Below are positions 1-8,961 of a stretch of DNA of 64,000 nt, piece by piece. The position numbers and the translations under genes are program-made. Location of the stretch: positions 35,511 to 99,510 of the forward strand of contig NZ_PVTX01000013.1 of the NCBI RefSeq assembly GCF_003003075.1, read 5' to 3'. Every line of letters starts with the position of its first letter. The stretch's first letter is position 1. A model generated the notes under the pieces. The model was not told where the DNA came from. It saw only the letters and a list, made by a program, of their open reading frames with translations, and did no database searches. Origin of the DNA: Isoptericola halotolerans (GTDB lineage Bacteria; Actinomycetota; Actinomycetes; Actinomycetales; Cellulomonadaceae).

Positions 1-182
1 GCCTCTTCTCCCCCATGACGCTGGTCGACGGCGTGCAGGTCTGGGCGTTCGGCGTGACGGCGTCGACGCCGGCCGGGCCGCCGAGCGACCTCGCCGGGCT
101 CGTGTTCCTCGTCGTGACGCTGGGAGTGGTCGCCCTGACCTACTGGGCGCTGACCCGCCGCTACCGGAAGGTGAAGGTCTGA
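1..182 (+). CDS. ABC-2 type transporter permease, C-terminal fragment
   Basis: The frame is open from base 3 and ends at TGA 180-182. The visible 59 residues hold one hydrophobic segment (about LAGLVFLVVTLGVVALTYWA) followed by a basic cytoplasmic tail RRYRKVKV, as at the end of an ABC-2 exporter membrane subunit. The stop overlaps the ATG of the ATPase gene by one base, so the two are translationally coupled. The start lies outside the window. Family assignment rests mainly on the neighbouring ATPase and second permease. Confidence 0.6.
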   Translation, partial: LFSPMTLVDGVQVWAFGVTASTPAGPPSDLAGLVFLVVTLGVVALTYWALTRRYRKVKV

Positions 183-1093
183 TGGCCACCCTCACGATCG
201 ACACGTGCTCGCGCTGGTTCGGCAACGTCGTCGCGGTCAACGACGTCACGATGTCAATCGGTCCGGGGATCACCGGGCTGCTGGGACCGAACGGCGCCGG
301 CAAGTCCACCCTCATCAACATGCTCGCCGGGTTCCTGCCGCCGTCGGCCGGCGCGGTCACGCTCGACGGCGCGGCCACGTGGAAGAACCCGGAGGTCTAC
401 CGTGCCCTCGGCATCGTCACCGAGCGGGAGGCCACCTACGACTTCCTCACGGGACGCCAGCTCGTCGTGGCGAGCGCCGAGCTGCACGGTCTGCCCGACG
501 CCGGCGCCGCCGCGCAGCGCGCGCTGGAGACGGTCGCCATGCAGCAGGCGCAGGACCGCAAGATCGGCGAGTACTCCAAGGGGATGAAGCAGCGGGTCAA
601 GATGGCCTCCGCGCTGGTGCACGACCCGCAGGTGCTGCTGCTGGACGAACCGTTCAACGGGATGGACCCGCGCCAGCGGCTGCACCTGATCGAGCTGCTG
701 CGGCGCATGGGTGCCGAGGGCCGCACGGTGCTGTTCAGCTCGCACATCCTCGAGGAGGTGGAGCAGCTCGCGCACCAGATCGAGGTGGTCGTCGCGGGCC
801 GGTACGCCGCGTCGGGAGACTACCGCGAGATCCGCCGGCTGATGACCGACCGCCCGCACCAGTACACCATCGCCTCGAGCGACGACCGGGCCCTCGCCTC
901 CGCGCTCGTGGCGGACGCGTCGACCGCCGGCGTCAGCCTCGAGGACGGGGTGCTGCGGGTCCAGGCCCGGGAGTTCCTCCGCTTCGCCGAGCTGCTCCCC
1001 CGGGTCGCCCGCGACGCGGACGTCCGCCTGTTCGAGGTCTCGCCCGCGGACGAGTCGTTGGAGAGCGTGTTCTCCTACCTCGTCGAGAACTAG
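182..1093 (+). CDS. ABC transporter ATP-binding protein (exporter type)
   Basis: A 303-residue nucleotide-binding subunit that would power an ABC-2 type export or drug-resistance pump. Walker A is GPNGAGKS near residues 35-42. The signature is the variant YSKGMKQR, common in this DrrA/CcmA-like group. Walker B is VLLLDEPFNGMD, followed by the switch histidine in FSSHILEEVE. The C-terminal 80 residues form the accessory domain usual in this family. It sits between two permease genes, overlapping the first by one base and followed 8 nt later by the second, so all three are one operon. The substrate cannot be told from sequence. Confidence 0.93.
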   Translation: MATLTIDTCSRWFGNVVAVNDVTMSIGPGITGLLGPNGAGKSTLINMLAGFLPPSAGAVTLDGAATWKNPEVYRALGIVTEREATYDFLTGRQLVVASAELHGLPDAGAAAQRALETVAMQQAQDRKIGEYSKGMKQRVKMASALVHDPQVLLLDEPFNGMDPRQRLHLIELLRRMGAEGRTVLFSSHILEEVEQLAHQIEVVVAGRYAASGDYREIRRLMTDRPHQYTIASSDDRALASALVADASTAGVSLEDGVLRVQAREFLRFAELLPRVARDADVRLFEVSPADESLESVFSYLVEN

Positions 1094-1101
1094 GAGCCAT
1101 C

Positions 1102-1815
1102 GTGAACCGCACCATCGTCCGCCTGACCGCCCAGGGCATGCTGGGCGGCCGACGCCTGTGGCTGCTCGGCGCCTTGGCGCTGCTGCTCGTCGTGATCGCG
1201 GTGGCCACCCGCCTGCTCGCCCCCGTCTCGGAGGCCGACGCCGCCGCGCTGCTGCGCGCCGTCGCCTTCTCCACGTTCCTGCCGCTGTTCGGCCTCATCG
1301 TGGGCACCGGCGCGATCGCCCCGGAGATCGACGACGGCTCGATCGTCCACCTGCTCGCCAAGCCCGTCTCCCGGCACACCATCGTGCAGAGCAAGCTGCT
1401 GGTCGCGGTCGGGGCGGTCGTCGCGCTCGCCGTCGTCCCGACGATGCTGGCCGCAGCCGTGCTCGGCGCCGGCCCCCGCACCGTGCTCGCATTCGGCGCC
1501 GGTGCCCTGGCGGCCGGAGCGGTGTACAGCGTGCTCTTCCTGCTGCTCACCATCGTCACCCGGCACGCGGTCATCATCGGCCTGGTGTACGCGCTGATCT
1601 GGGAGAGCCTGGTCGGCAGCTTCGTGCCGGGCGCGCGGAACCTCAGCGTGCAGCAGTGGGCGCTGTCGGTCACCGAGTCCATCGCGCCGTCCGGCCTGGT
1701 CACGGCCGACGTCGGTCTCGGACTCGCCTACGGCCTGATCGTCGGCGGGTTCGTCGCCGCGACCTGGTACGCGGGCAGCCGCCTCAACGCCCTCACCCTG
1801 ACCTCGGAGGAATGA
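1102..1815 (+). CDS. ABC-2 type transporter permease
   Basis: A 237-residue integral membrane protein with about six hydrophobic segments, beginning MNRTIVRLTAQGMLGGRR. The motif PEIDDGSIVHLLAKPVSR is typical of ABC-2 permeases, where the loop after the first helices contacts the ATPase. The GTG at 1102 follows GGAG (1093-1096) at short spacing. It is the last gene of the exporter operon and ends 12 bp from the convergent glnE stop. Substrate unknown. Confidence 0.88.
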   Translation: MNRTIVRLTAQGMLGGRRLWLLGALALLLVVIAVATRLLAPVSEADAAALLRAVAFSTFLPLFGLIVGTGAIAPEIDDGSIVHLLAKPVSRHTIVQSKLLVAVGAVVALAVVPTMLAAAVLGAGPRTVLAFGAGALAAGAVYSVLFLLLTIVTRHAVIIGLVYALIWESLVGSFVPGARNLSVQQWALSVTESIAPSGLVTADVGLGLAYGLIVGGFVAATWYAGSRLNALTLTSEE

Positions 1816-1827
1816 CAGCGCGCCGGC

Positions 1828-4800
1828 TCACTCCTCGCCGTAGACCACCCGCTCCATGACGGTCCGGGCCCTGCGGGACGTGCGCAGGTAGAGCTCCTCG
1901 AGCTCGCCGCCGGTCCCGACGTCGCCCAGGAGGTTCGCCAGCCCGGACAACGCCCACGCGTCGGCGGGCAGCACGTCGCCACGCGGCCCGCCGACCTTCC
2001 CGGACCACAGCACCAGCGCGGACCGCAGGCGTGAGGCCAGCACCCAGCCCTCGCGCAACCACTCCGCGTCGAGCTCGTCGAGCAACCCGGCCGCCTCCGC
2101 GGCGTCGAGCGCGGCGACGGTCTCCGTGACGCGGAGCGCCGGCACCTCGTGGGCGTGCTGGAGCTGCAGGAGCTGTACCGCCCACTCGACGTCGGAGACC
2201 CCGCCGCGGCCGAGCTTGAGGTGTCGTGTGGGGTCGGCGCCCCGCGGCAGCCGCTCGGCCTCGACCCGCGCCTTGATGCGGCGGACCTCCCGCGACGCCG
2301 GTTCGGCCAGTCCGCCGGCCGGGTAGCGGTACCGGGCGACCATCTCGGTGAACCGTCGCGCGAGGTCGGCGTCACCGCCGAGCGCTCCGGCGACCGGCCG
2401 CGCCCGGAGCAGCGCCTGCTGCTCCCAGACGTCGATCCACCGCTCGTAGTACTCGGCGTACGAGTCGAAGGTGCGTACCAGCGGCCCCTGACGCCCCTCG
2501 GGGCGCAGGTCCGCGTCGACGGGCAGGTTCGGCTCGGGGCCGACGGCGGAGAGCATCTTCTGCAGGGTCCGCGCCGTGCGCAGGGCGAAGTCCTGGGCCT
2601 GCTTGGTGTCGGCGCCGGGCACCGGGTCGTGCACGAACATCACGTCGGCGTCCGACCCGTACCCCATCTCGCGGCCACCGAGGCGACCCATCGCCACGAC
2701 GAGCATGCGGGTGGGGTTGGCGGCAGGGTCGGGTCCGAGCCCCATCTCCGAGCGGGCCGAGTACTGGGCCACGCGCATCCCGCCCAGCAGCACCATGTCC
2801 GCCGCGTCGGAGATGGCGGCCTGCGCGCGCACGGGGTCGAGGACGCCCAGCACCTCGCCGGCACCGGTACGGGCCAGCTCGCGGCGGCGCAGGGCACGCA
2901 GCTTGGTCGCCGCGGGGCCGGGATCCTCGGAGCGGGTGAGGACGGCGTCGGCCTCGGCGGCGAGCCGCTCCGGCCCGCGCGGCTCCAACCGTGACGTGTC
3001 GGCGAGCCACTGCACCGACTCCGGCGACCTGGCCAGGGCGTCGGCCAGGTACCGCGAGGAGGCAAGCAGGTGCGCCAGGTGGTAGGCGGCGTTGCCCGAG
3101 TCCCGCAGCAGCCGCAGGTACCAGGGGGTCGCCCCGAGGCTCTCGGAGAGCTTGCGGAAGGCCAGGAGGCCGGCGTCGGGGTCCGCGCCCTCGGCGAACC
3201 AGCCGAGCATGACCGGTAGCAGCTGGCGCTGCAGGGCTGCGCGCCGGGAGGTGCCCTCGGTGAGCGCCACGACATGGCGCATCGCGCCGTCGGGGTCGCG
3301 GTAGCCGACGGCGGCGAACCGGGCGCGGGCGGCGTCGGGCGCGAGCGACAATTCGTCGTCCGACAGCTGGGCCCAGGCCGGCAGCAGCGGTCGGTAGAAG
3401 ACGGCCTCGTGCAGGGCACGGACCTCGCGACGGGTGTCGCGCCAGCGACGCATCAGGTCGTCGGCGCCCTGGCCGCGCATGCCCAGCGAGCGGGCGAGCC
3501 GGCGCAGGTCTTCCTCGGAGGTGGGCAGCAGGTGCGTCCGCCGCAGGCGGAAGAGCTGGACCCGGTGCTCGAGGGAACGCAGGAACCGGTAGCACTCCCC
3601 CATGCGTGCCGCGTGCTCGCGGCCGACGAACCCTGCGTGCGCGAGCGCGTCCAGGGCCGCGAAGGTGTTGGCCGCGCGGATGCCCTCGGCCGCGCGACCG
3701 TGCACGAGCTGGAGGAGCTGGACGGTGAACTCGACGTCGCGCAGACCGCCCTTGCCGAGCTTGATCTGCCGGTCGGACTCGGCGACCGGGACGTTCTGCT
3801 CGACGCGACGGCGCATCGCCTGCGCGTCCTCCACGAAGTGGTCGCGGTTCACGGCCGCCCACACGAACGGGTCGACGGCGTCGCGGTAGGCGGCACCGAG
3901 CTCGACGTCGCCCGCGACGTGCCGCGCCTTGAGCAGGGCCTGGAACTCCCACGTCTCGGCCCAGCGCTCGTAGTAGGCCAGGTGACTCTCGAGCGAGCGC
4001 ACCAGCGGCCCGTTCTTGCCCTCGGGCCGCAGTGCGGCGTCCACCTCCCACAGCGACGGCTCGACCGACGTCCCGGCGCACACCTTCTGCAGGCGGGAGG
4101 CGAGCTGCGTGCCCACCCGCATGGCCGCCGACTCCTCCATGGCGGGCGTGCCGTCCGAGGCCAGCGCGGGCTCGCACACGTACACGACGTCGACGTCGGA
4201 GACGTAGTTGAGCTCGCGGCCGCCGGTCTTGCCCATGCCGATCACGGCGAGGCGCACGCCGGCTCCATGGTCCGGCAGCTGTGCCCGGGCGACGGCGAGC
4301 GCCCCTTCCAGGGCGGCCGAGGCCAGGTCCGACAGCGCCGCGGCGACGCCCGGGAGCACGACCAGCGGGTCGGCCGCCGTCAGGTCGGTCGCGGCGATGC
4401 GCAGCAGGCGCGCCCGGTAGGCCCGTCGCAGCGCATCGGTGGCGGTGCGGGCGTCGGTGTCCGCCCACGACGGCGTCTCGTCGGTGCCGGGGGTCGGGTC
4501 GGCTGCGGCGACGGGCACCTCGGCGGCGGGGTCCGCCCCGACGGCACGCAGCATCTCCGCGCGAACCTGGGCCGGGTCGGCACCGGTGCTCGGCTCCTCG
4601 TCGGCCAGGACGTCAAGGAGCTCCGGCCGCCGCACGATCTCGTCACCCAGCGCCGAGGACGCACCGAGCACCGCCAGGAGACGCGCGCGGGTGAGTCCCG
4701 CCGGTGTCGAGGCGTCGGCCGCCAGCAGACTGTCCATGCGGTCCCCTGCGCCCGGCGCGGCGGCGAGCCGGACCAGCTGCAGCAGCGCGAGGTCCGGGTC

Positions 4801-4974
4801 GGCCGTGGCCCCGAGCGCCTGCAGCAAGGACTCGCCGTCGTCCGGCCGCAACCGCTGCTGGAGCGCGTCGTCGGCCCACAGGGAGGACGAGCGTGTCAGG
4901 TCGGCGAAACCTGCCCGGAGCAGCCTCCGGGTCAGGGTCTCGCGTCTACCGGTGCCGGACGTCGTCGAGCTCAC
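1828..4974 (-). CDS. glnE: bifunctional glutamine synthetase adenylyltransferase/deadenylase
   Basis: GlnE adds AMP to, and removes it from, a tyrosine of type I glutamine synthetase, and so tunes ammonium assimilation to nitrogen supply. The 1048-residue protein has the family's two nucleotidyltransferase domains: GMGKTGGRELNYVSDVDVVY near residues 246-265 (deadenylase half) and AMGRLGGREMGYGSDADVMF near residues 755-775 (adenylylase half). Each has a following helical GlnD-PII-uridylyltransferase-like domain (for example KLGKGGLRDVEFTVQLLQL). Length is normal for actinobacteria. It lies just downstream of glnA2 on the same strand, as in Mycobacterium (Rv2221c-Rv2222c) and Streptomyces. The gap to glnA2 is only 35 bp, so co-transcription is likely. 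Confidence 0.97.
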   Translation of the reverse strand: MSSTTSGTGRRETLTRRLLRAGFADLTRSSSLWADDALQQRLRPDDGESLLQALGATADPDLALLQLVRLAAAPGAGDRMDSLLAADASTPAGLTRARLLAVLGASSALGDEIVRRPELLDVLADEEPSTGADPAQVRAEMLRAVGADPAAEVPVAAADPTPGTDETPSWADTDARTATDALRRAYRARLLRIAATDLTAADPLVVLPGVAAALSDLASAALEGALAVARAQLPDHGAGVRLAVIGMGKTGGRELNYVSDVDVVYVCEPALASDGTPAMEESAAMRVGTQLASRLQKVCAGTSVEPSLWEVDAALRPEGKNGPLVRSLESHLAYYERWAETWEFQALLKARHVAGDVELGAAYRDAVDPFVWAAVNRDHFVEDAQAMRRRVEQNVPVAESDRQIKLGKGGLRDVEFTVQLLQLVHGRAAEGIRAANTFAALDALAHAGFVGREHAARMGECYRFLRSLEHRVQLFRLRRTHLLPTSEEDLRRLARSLGMRGQGADDLMRRWRDTRREVRALHEAVFYRPLLPAWAQLSDDELSLAPDAARARFAAVGYRDPDGAMRHVVALTEGTSRRAALQRQLLPVMLGWFAEGADPDAGLLAFRKLSESLGATPWYLRLLRDSGNAAYHLAHLLASSRYLADALARSPESVQWLADTSRLEPRGPERLAAEADAVLTRSEDPGPAATKLRALRRRELARTGAGEVLGVLDPVRAQAAISDAADMVLLGGMRVAQYSARSEMGLGPDPAANPTRMLVVAMGRLGGREMGYGSDADVMFVHDPVPGADTKQAQDFALRTARTLQKMLSAVGPEPNLPVDADLRPEGRQGPLVRTFDSYAEYYERWIDVWEQQALLRARPVAGALGGDADLARRFTEMVARYRYPAGGLAEPASREVRRIKARVEAERLPRGADPTRHLKLGRGGVSDVEWAVQLLQLQHAHEVPALRVTETVAALDAAEAAGLLDELDAEWLREGWVLASRLRSALVLWSGKVGGPRGDVLPADAWALSGLANLLGDVGTGGELEELYLRTSRRARTVMERVVYGEE

Positions 4975-5009
4975 GGGTCGACCCTAGCCGCACCGTTCCC
5001 CACCGCGGC

Positions 5010-6347
5010 TCAGAGGAACTGCAGCGACGTCTGCAGTTCGTACGGCGTGACCTGCGCGCGGTAGGCGTCCCACTCGTTGCGCTTGTTCCGCAGGACGTAG
5101 TCGAAGACGTGCTCGCCGAGGGTCTCGGCCACGAGCTCGGACGACTCCATGAGCTCGACCGCCTCGTCGAGCGAGTCGGGCAGCGGTGCGATGCCGAGCG
5201 CCCGGCGCTCGGACCCCGTGAGCTCCCACACGTCGTCCTCGGTGGCCTCGGGCAGGTCGTAGCCCTCCTCGATGCCCTTGAGACCGGCGGCGAGCAGCAC
5301 GGCGAAGGCGAGGTACGGGTTCGCGGCGGAGTCCAGCGCGCGGTACTCCACCCGCGACGAGTTGCCCTTGCCCGGCTTGTACATCGGCACGCGCACCAGG
5401 GCCGAGCGGTTGTTGTGGCCCCAGCAGATGTAGCTGGGGGCCTCGGCACCGCCCCAGAGGCGCTTGTACGAGTTCACGTGCTGGTTCGTCACGGCCGTGA
5501 TCTCACCCGCGTGCACGAGCAGCCCCGCGATGAACTGCCGGCCCGTCTTGGACAGCTCGAACTGCGCACCGGGCTCGTGGAAGGCGTTGTGGTCCTCCTC
5601 GAACAGCGACATGTGGGTGTGCATGCCCGAGCCCGGCTTGTCGGCCAACGGCTTGGGCATGAAGGAGGCGAAGACGCCCTGCTCGAGCGCCACCTCCTTG
5701 ACCACCGTGCGGAACGTCATGAGGTTGTCGGCCGTGGTGAGCGCGTCGGCGTAGCGCAGGTCGATCTCGTTCTGGCCGGGACCGGCCTCGTGGTGGGAGA
5801 ACTCCACCGAGATGCCCATCGACTCGAGCATCGTGATCGCGGCACGGCGGAAGTCGTGCGTGCTGCCGCGGGCGAGGTGGTCGAAGTAGCCGCCGTTGTC
5901 GACCGGGACGAGCGGCTGGTCGGCCGCCGACATCTGGTTGAACAGGTAGAACTCGACCTCGGGGTGGGTGTAGAACGTGAAGCCCTTGTCGCTCGCCTTG
6001 GCGAGCTGACGCTTGAGGACGTTGCGCGAGTCCGCCAGGGACGGCTCGCCCTCGGGCGTGAGGATGTCGCAGAACATCCGGCCGGTGCCGTGCCGCTCGC
6101 CGCGCCAGGGCAGCACCTGGAACGTCGTCGGATCGGGCTTGGCGATCATGTCCGCCTCGTAGACCCGTGTCAGCCCCTCGATCGAGCTGCCGTCGAACCC
6201 GATGCCCTCGATGAAGGCCTGCTCGAGCTCCGCCGGGGCGACCGCGACGGACTTGAGCACCCCCAGCACGTCGGTGAACCAGAGACGGATGAAGCGGATG
6301 TCGCGCTCCTCGACCGTGCGGAGCACAAACTCCTGCTGCCTGTCCAT
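5010..6347 (-). CDS. glnA2: glutamine synthetase-like protein, GlnA2 type
   Basis: A 445-residue glutamate-ammonia ligase family member. The start MDRQQEFVLRTVEERDIRF matches the GlnA2 subfamily of actinobacteria. Conserved blocks include the beta-grasp segment with IGFDGSSIEG, the metal-ligand stretch EFSHHEAGPGQNEIDL, and the ATP-site loop MPKPLADKPGSGMHTHMSLF. The C-terminus (DAYRAQVTPYELQTSLQFL) lacks the NLYDLPPEE-like adenylylation motif of GlnA1, so GlnE next door probably targets another, unseen synthetase. The frame is open further upstream to 6617, but ATG 6347 fits the family start. The divergent panB begins 106 bp away. Some GlnA2 homologues elsewhere act on other amines, so the true substrate is uncertain. 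Confidence 0.93.
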   Translation of the reverse strand: MDRQQEFVLRTVEERDIRFIRLWFTDVLGVLKSVAVAPAELEQAFIEGIGFDGSSIEGLTRVYEADMIAKPDPTTFQVLPWRGERHGTGRMFCDILTPEGEPSLADSRNVLKRQLAKASDKGFTFYTHPEVEFYLFNQMSAADQPLVPVDNGGYFDHLARGSTHDFRRAAITMLESMGISVEFSHHEAGPGQNEIDLRYADALTTADNLMTFRTVVKEVALEQGVFASFMPKPLADKPGSGMHTHMSLFEEDHNAFHEPGAQFELSKTGRQFIAGLLVHAGEITAVTNQHVNSYKRLWGGAEAPSYICWGHNNRSALVRVPMYKPGKGNSSRVEYRALDSAANPYLAFAVLLAAGLKGIEEGYDLPEATEDDVWELTGSERRALGIAPLPDSLDEAVELMESSELVAETLGEHVFDYVLRNKRNEWDAYRAQVTPYELQTSLQFL

Positions 6348-6453
6348 GACCCCATCCTGCCCGATACCTGTTAACCGTGGGTGACGTACCGCTCCGGCAC
6401 CGCCGACCGGAGCGAGACAGGGTCCCGACCGGCTGTCGCCTACGCTATCGACC

Positions 6454-7356
6454 ATGGCAACCACGAGCCACAACTCTCCTGCCCCGAGCGACCCCGCACC
6501 CGGTGTGAGGTCCGTCACCTCAGGCGACGACGCCCCGACGGGGATCGCCGCCGGCGCCCGGCGCGTGCGGGTCCACCACCTGCAGCAGGCCAAGGAGCGT
6601 GGCGAGAAGATCACCATGCTGACCGCCTACGACGCCGCCACCGCGGCGATCATGGACGCGGCGGGCATCGACACCCTCCTGGTCGGCGACTCCATCGGCA
6701 ACACCATGCTGGGCCACGCCACCACCCTGCCCGTCACCCTGGACGACATGGTCCGGGCCGGCCGCGCGGTGGCCTCGGTGACGCAGCACGCGTTCGTCGT
6801 CGTCGACCTGCCGTTCGGCACCTACGAGGCCGGGCCGGAGCAGGCCCTCGCCTCGGCGGTGCGGATCATGAAGGAGACCGGAGCCTCCGCGGTCAAGCTC
6901 GAGGGCGGACGGCGGTCCGCCGCCCAGATCCAGGCGATCACGTCTGCCGGCATCCCCGTCGTCGGGCACCTGGGGTACACGCCGCAGTCGGAGAACGCGC
7001 TCGGCGGACCACGCGTGCAGGGCCGGGGCGACGACGCCGCCGAGGAGCTGAGCCAGGACGCCCTCGCCGTGCAGGAGGCCGGCGCGGTCGCCGTGGTCCT
7101 GGAGATGGTGCCGGTGGAGGTCGCCGCACGCATCACCGAGTTCCTCGCCATCCCGACCATCGGCATCGGGGCCGGACCGGACGTGGACGGTCAGGTGCTG
7201 GTGTGGACCGACATGGCGGGGATGACGGACTGGTCGCCGCGGTTCGCCCGCCGCTACGCCGAGCTGGGTCGCGTGCTGGGCCAGGCGGTCACGGACTTCG
7301 CCGCCGAGGTGCGCACCGGTGCGTTCCCGGCACCCGAGCACGCGTTCCAGCAGTAG
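6454..7356 (+). CDS. panB: 3-methyl-2-oxobutanoate hydroxymethyltransferase
   Basis: PanB transfers a hydroxymethyl group from methylene-tetrahydrofolate to alpha-ketoisovalerate, giving ketopantoate, the first step of pantothenate and CoA synthesis. The 300-residue protein shows the family pattern KITMLTAYDAATAAIMDAAG, the metal-binding VGDSIGNTMLGH, VKLEGG, and GHLGYTPQS. The first 45 residues are a low-complexity extension common in actinobacterial PanB. The sequence CTACGCTATCGACC runs directly into the ATG, so TACGCT (6442-6447) could be a -10 box for a nearly leaderless message. It is divergent from glnA2. Confidence 0.96.
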   Translation: MATTSHNSPAPSDPAPGVRSVTSGDDAPTGIAAGARRVRVHHLQQAKERGEKITMLTAYDAATAAIMDAAGIDTLLVGDSIGNTMLGHATTLPVTLDDMVRAGRAVASVTQHAFVVVDLPFGTYEAGPEQALASAVRIMKETGASAVKLEGGRRSAAQIQAITSAGIPVVGHLGYTPQSENALGGPRVQGRGDDAAEELSQDALAVQEAGAVAVVLEMVPVEVAARITEFLAIPTIGIGAGPDVDGQVLVWTDMAGMTDWSPRFARRYAELGRVLGQAVTDFAAEVRTGAFPAPEHAFQQ

Positions 7357-7378
7357 CCGGTCGAGCGGCCTGCCGTCG

Positions 7379-7582
7379 TCAGGACGGGCCTCGCCAGTCG
7401 GTGTCCTCCTCCTCCCAGCTCTCGTTCCGCCGAGCGGCCGTGTCGAGAGCCTGCTGGGCCGCCTCCCGGGTGGGGTACGGGCCCATGAGGTGCGTCCACG
7501 ACGACTTCTGCGCCGCCTCCTCGACCTCGCCGGTCTCGGTGTTGTACCAGTACTGCGTCTGACGCGGGCTGTTCTCGCTCAT
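7379..7582 (-). CDS. small conserved hypothetical protein (SPOR-like)
   Basis: A 67-residue acidic, soluble protein beginning [20 protein letters not shown]. It has the sequence [21 protein letters not shown], where aromatic residues precede a short helix. Similar tiny proteins are common near map, panB and ppgK in actinobacteria and resemble a single SPOR-like repeat; their role is unknown to me. The frame is open upstream to 8182, but the ATG at 7582 gives the compact protein. It is divergent from ppgK, with 28 bp between the two starts, and convergent with panB. Nothing in the sequence shows a catalytic site. Confidence 0.72.
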   Translation of the reverse strand: MSENSPRQTQYWYNTETGEVEEAAQKSSWTHLMGPYPTREAAQQALDTAARRNESWEEEDTDWRGPS

Positions 7583-7610
7583 GGCACGATCCTGCACCAA
7601 GATGGTGCCC

Positions 7611-8375
7611 ATGGCTGAGCAACGAGAGCACCAGGTGGCCTTCGGCATCGACATCGGCGGGTCCGGGATCAAGGGCGCGCCCGTGGACCTGACCACCGGG
7701 GAGTTCACCGCGGACCGGCAACGGATCCGCACACCCCACCACTCGACGCCCGAGGCCGTGGGCGAGATCCTGGCGGAGCTCATCGGCGGCTTCGACCTGC
7801 CCGACGACGCCCCCGTGGGGGTTGCCTTCCCCGCGCCGCTGGACCACGGCGTCGTCCGCTTCATCGCCAACCTCCACAAGTCGTGGAAGGGCGTCGACCT
7901 GCCCGCGCTCGTGCGCGAGGCGACCGGGCACGAGGCGGTGGCGGTCAACGACGCCGACGCGGCCGGCGTCGGCGAGCAGCGGTACGGCGCCGCACAGGGG
8001 CGCGACGGCGTGGTGCTCCTGGCGACGCTCGGCACGGGCATCGGATCGGCCCTGCTGGTGGACGGCGTCCTGGTGCCGAACACGGAGCTCGGGCACCTGG
8101 AGATCGACGGGCACGACGCCGAGTCCCGGGCGGCGGAATCGGCCCGCGACCGCGAGGACCTGTCCTGGGAGAAGTGGGCCAAGCGGCTGCAGCGCTACTT
8201 CGAGACGGTCGAGATGCTGCTCTCCCCCGACCTCATCGTCGTGGGTGGCGGCATCAGCAAGCAGCACGAGAAGTTCCTGCCCCTGCTGGACCTGCGGGCC
8301 GAGATCATCCCGGCGACCCTGCGCAACCGGGCGGGCATCGTCGGGGCGGCGTCGCTGGCGGCCCGCCCGCACTGA
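7611..8375 (+). CDS. ppgK: polyphosphate glucokinase
   Basis: A 254-residue ROK-family kinase that phosphorylates glucose to glucose-6-phosphate using inorganic polyphosphate (and ATP in many homologues). The phosphate-1 loop is [17 protein letters not shown]. The glucose-binding region has [10 protein letters not shown] and [14 protein letters not shown], the latter typical of PpgK. The adenosine/phosphate-2 loop is [12 protein letters not shown] and the C-terminal [13 protein letters not shown] is conserved. ATG 7611 is used; an in-frame ATG lies 9 nt upstream (7602) and neither has a strong Shine-Dalgarno. It is followed by a strong bidirectional hairpin and a convergent STAS gene. Confidence 0.95.
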   Translation: MAEQREHQVAFGIDIGGSGIKGAPVDLTTGEFTADRQRIRTPHHSTPEAVGEILAELIGGFDLPDDAPVGVAFPAPLDHGVVRFIANLHKSWKGVDLPALVREATGHEAVAVNDADAAGVGEQRYGAAQGRDGVVLLATLGTGIGSALLVDGVLVPNTELGHLEIDGHDAESRAAESARDREDLSWEKWAKRLQRYFETVEMLLSPDLIVVGGGISKQHEKFLPLLDLRAEIIPATLRNRAGIVGAASLAARPH

Positions 8376-8377
8376 CC

Positions 8378-8429
8378 CCGGACGCACGGCTGCCGGCCAC
8401 CCGTGGGTGGCCGGCAGCCGTGCGTCCGG
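8378..8429. terminator. bidirectional terminator hairpin
   Basis: A perfect 23-bp inverted repeat (8378-8400 and 8407-8429) with a 6-nt loop lies between the convergent stops of ppgK (8375) and the STAS gene (8441). There is no U-tract, as is usual for actinobacterial hairpin terminators. Its symmetry lets it serve both transcripts. Confidence 0.85.
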
Positions 8430-8440
8430 ATCAGTGCGGA

Positions 8441-8770
8441 TCAGCGTGCGACGAGCGAGTCGAGCTCGAGCGTGCGCAGCGCGTCCCGGATGGTGGTCGG
8501 CGGATCGTGCAACGTGACCTGAAGCCCTTCGTCCTGCCCGATACGGCAGAGCTGGACGAGGAAGGCGATGCCCGCGGAGTCGATGAACGTCACCCGGGAG
8601 GCGTCCACGACGACGGGCAGGTCTCGCTGGAACGCCCCGGCCAGCGCAGCCGAGGCTTGGTTGCGCAGGGCGATGTCGACCTCGCCCCACATCGTCACCA
8701 CACTCGCCGACGGGCGCTCGGTCAGAGCGATCCCGCCGGTCTGAACCTCACTGGTGAGGGTCACTGTCAC
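8441..8770 (-). CDS. STAS-domain protein, anti-sigma factor antagonist type
   Basis: A 109-residue single-domain protein of the SpoIIAA/RsbV class, which switches partner anti-sigma factors by binding them when its conserved serine is unphosphorylated. The segment VVVDASRVTFIDSAGIAFLV contains the DSAG motif with the phosphorylatable serine. The frame extends upstream to 8923 but that part has no domain character. GTG 8770 (VTVTLTSEVQ) gives the standard length and has GAAGG just upstream. No anti-sigma kinase is in the window, so the partner is unknown. It is convergent with ppgK. Confidence 0.85.
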   Translation of the reverse strand: MTVTLTSEVQTGGIALTERPSASVVTMWGEVDIALRNQASAALAGAFQRDLPVVVDASRVTFIDSAGIAFLVQLCRIGQDEGLQVTLHDPPTTIRDALRTLELDSLVAR

Positions 8771-8961
8771 ACCTTCGTCCCTGGAGTCCACGCCCCCTGC
8801 GTGCCACGGCGTGGCAACCGGCGTTTCAGGACACGCGACCTCGTTGTCGCGATGGCGCCAACCTACACCAGCGGGGCCTTGACGTGAACCCTGATACAGA
8901 TCACTTCTTGACCAAACTTTCACGCTTCGACAAGCATGTCCGCCACGTGGACGTCATCTGC

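Noticed and set aside
3274..5064. Long plus-strand frame of 596 codons
   Set aside because: It is the antisense shadow of glnE, rich in Arg, Gly and His, with no motif.
8880..8904. CRP-like sequence near 8889 between the STAS and GNAT genes
   Set aside because: One half matches TCAC and the other TGA, but the centre does not; no promoter nearby supports it.
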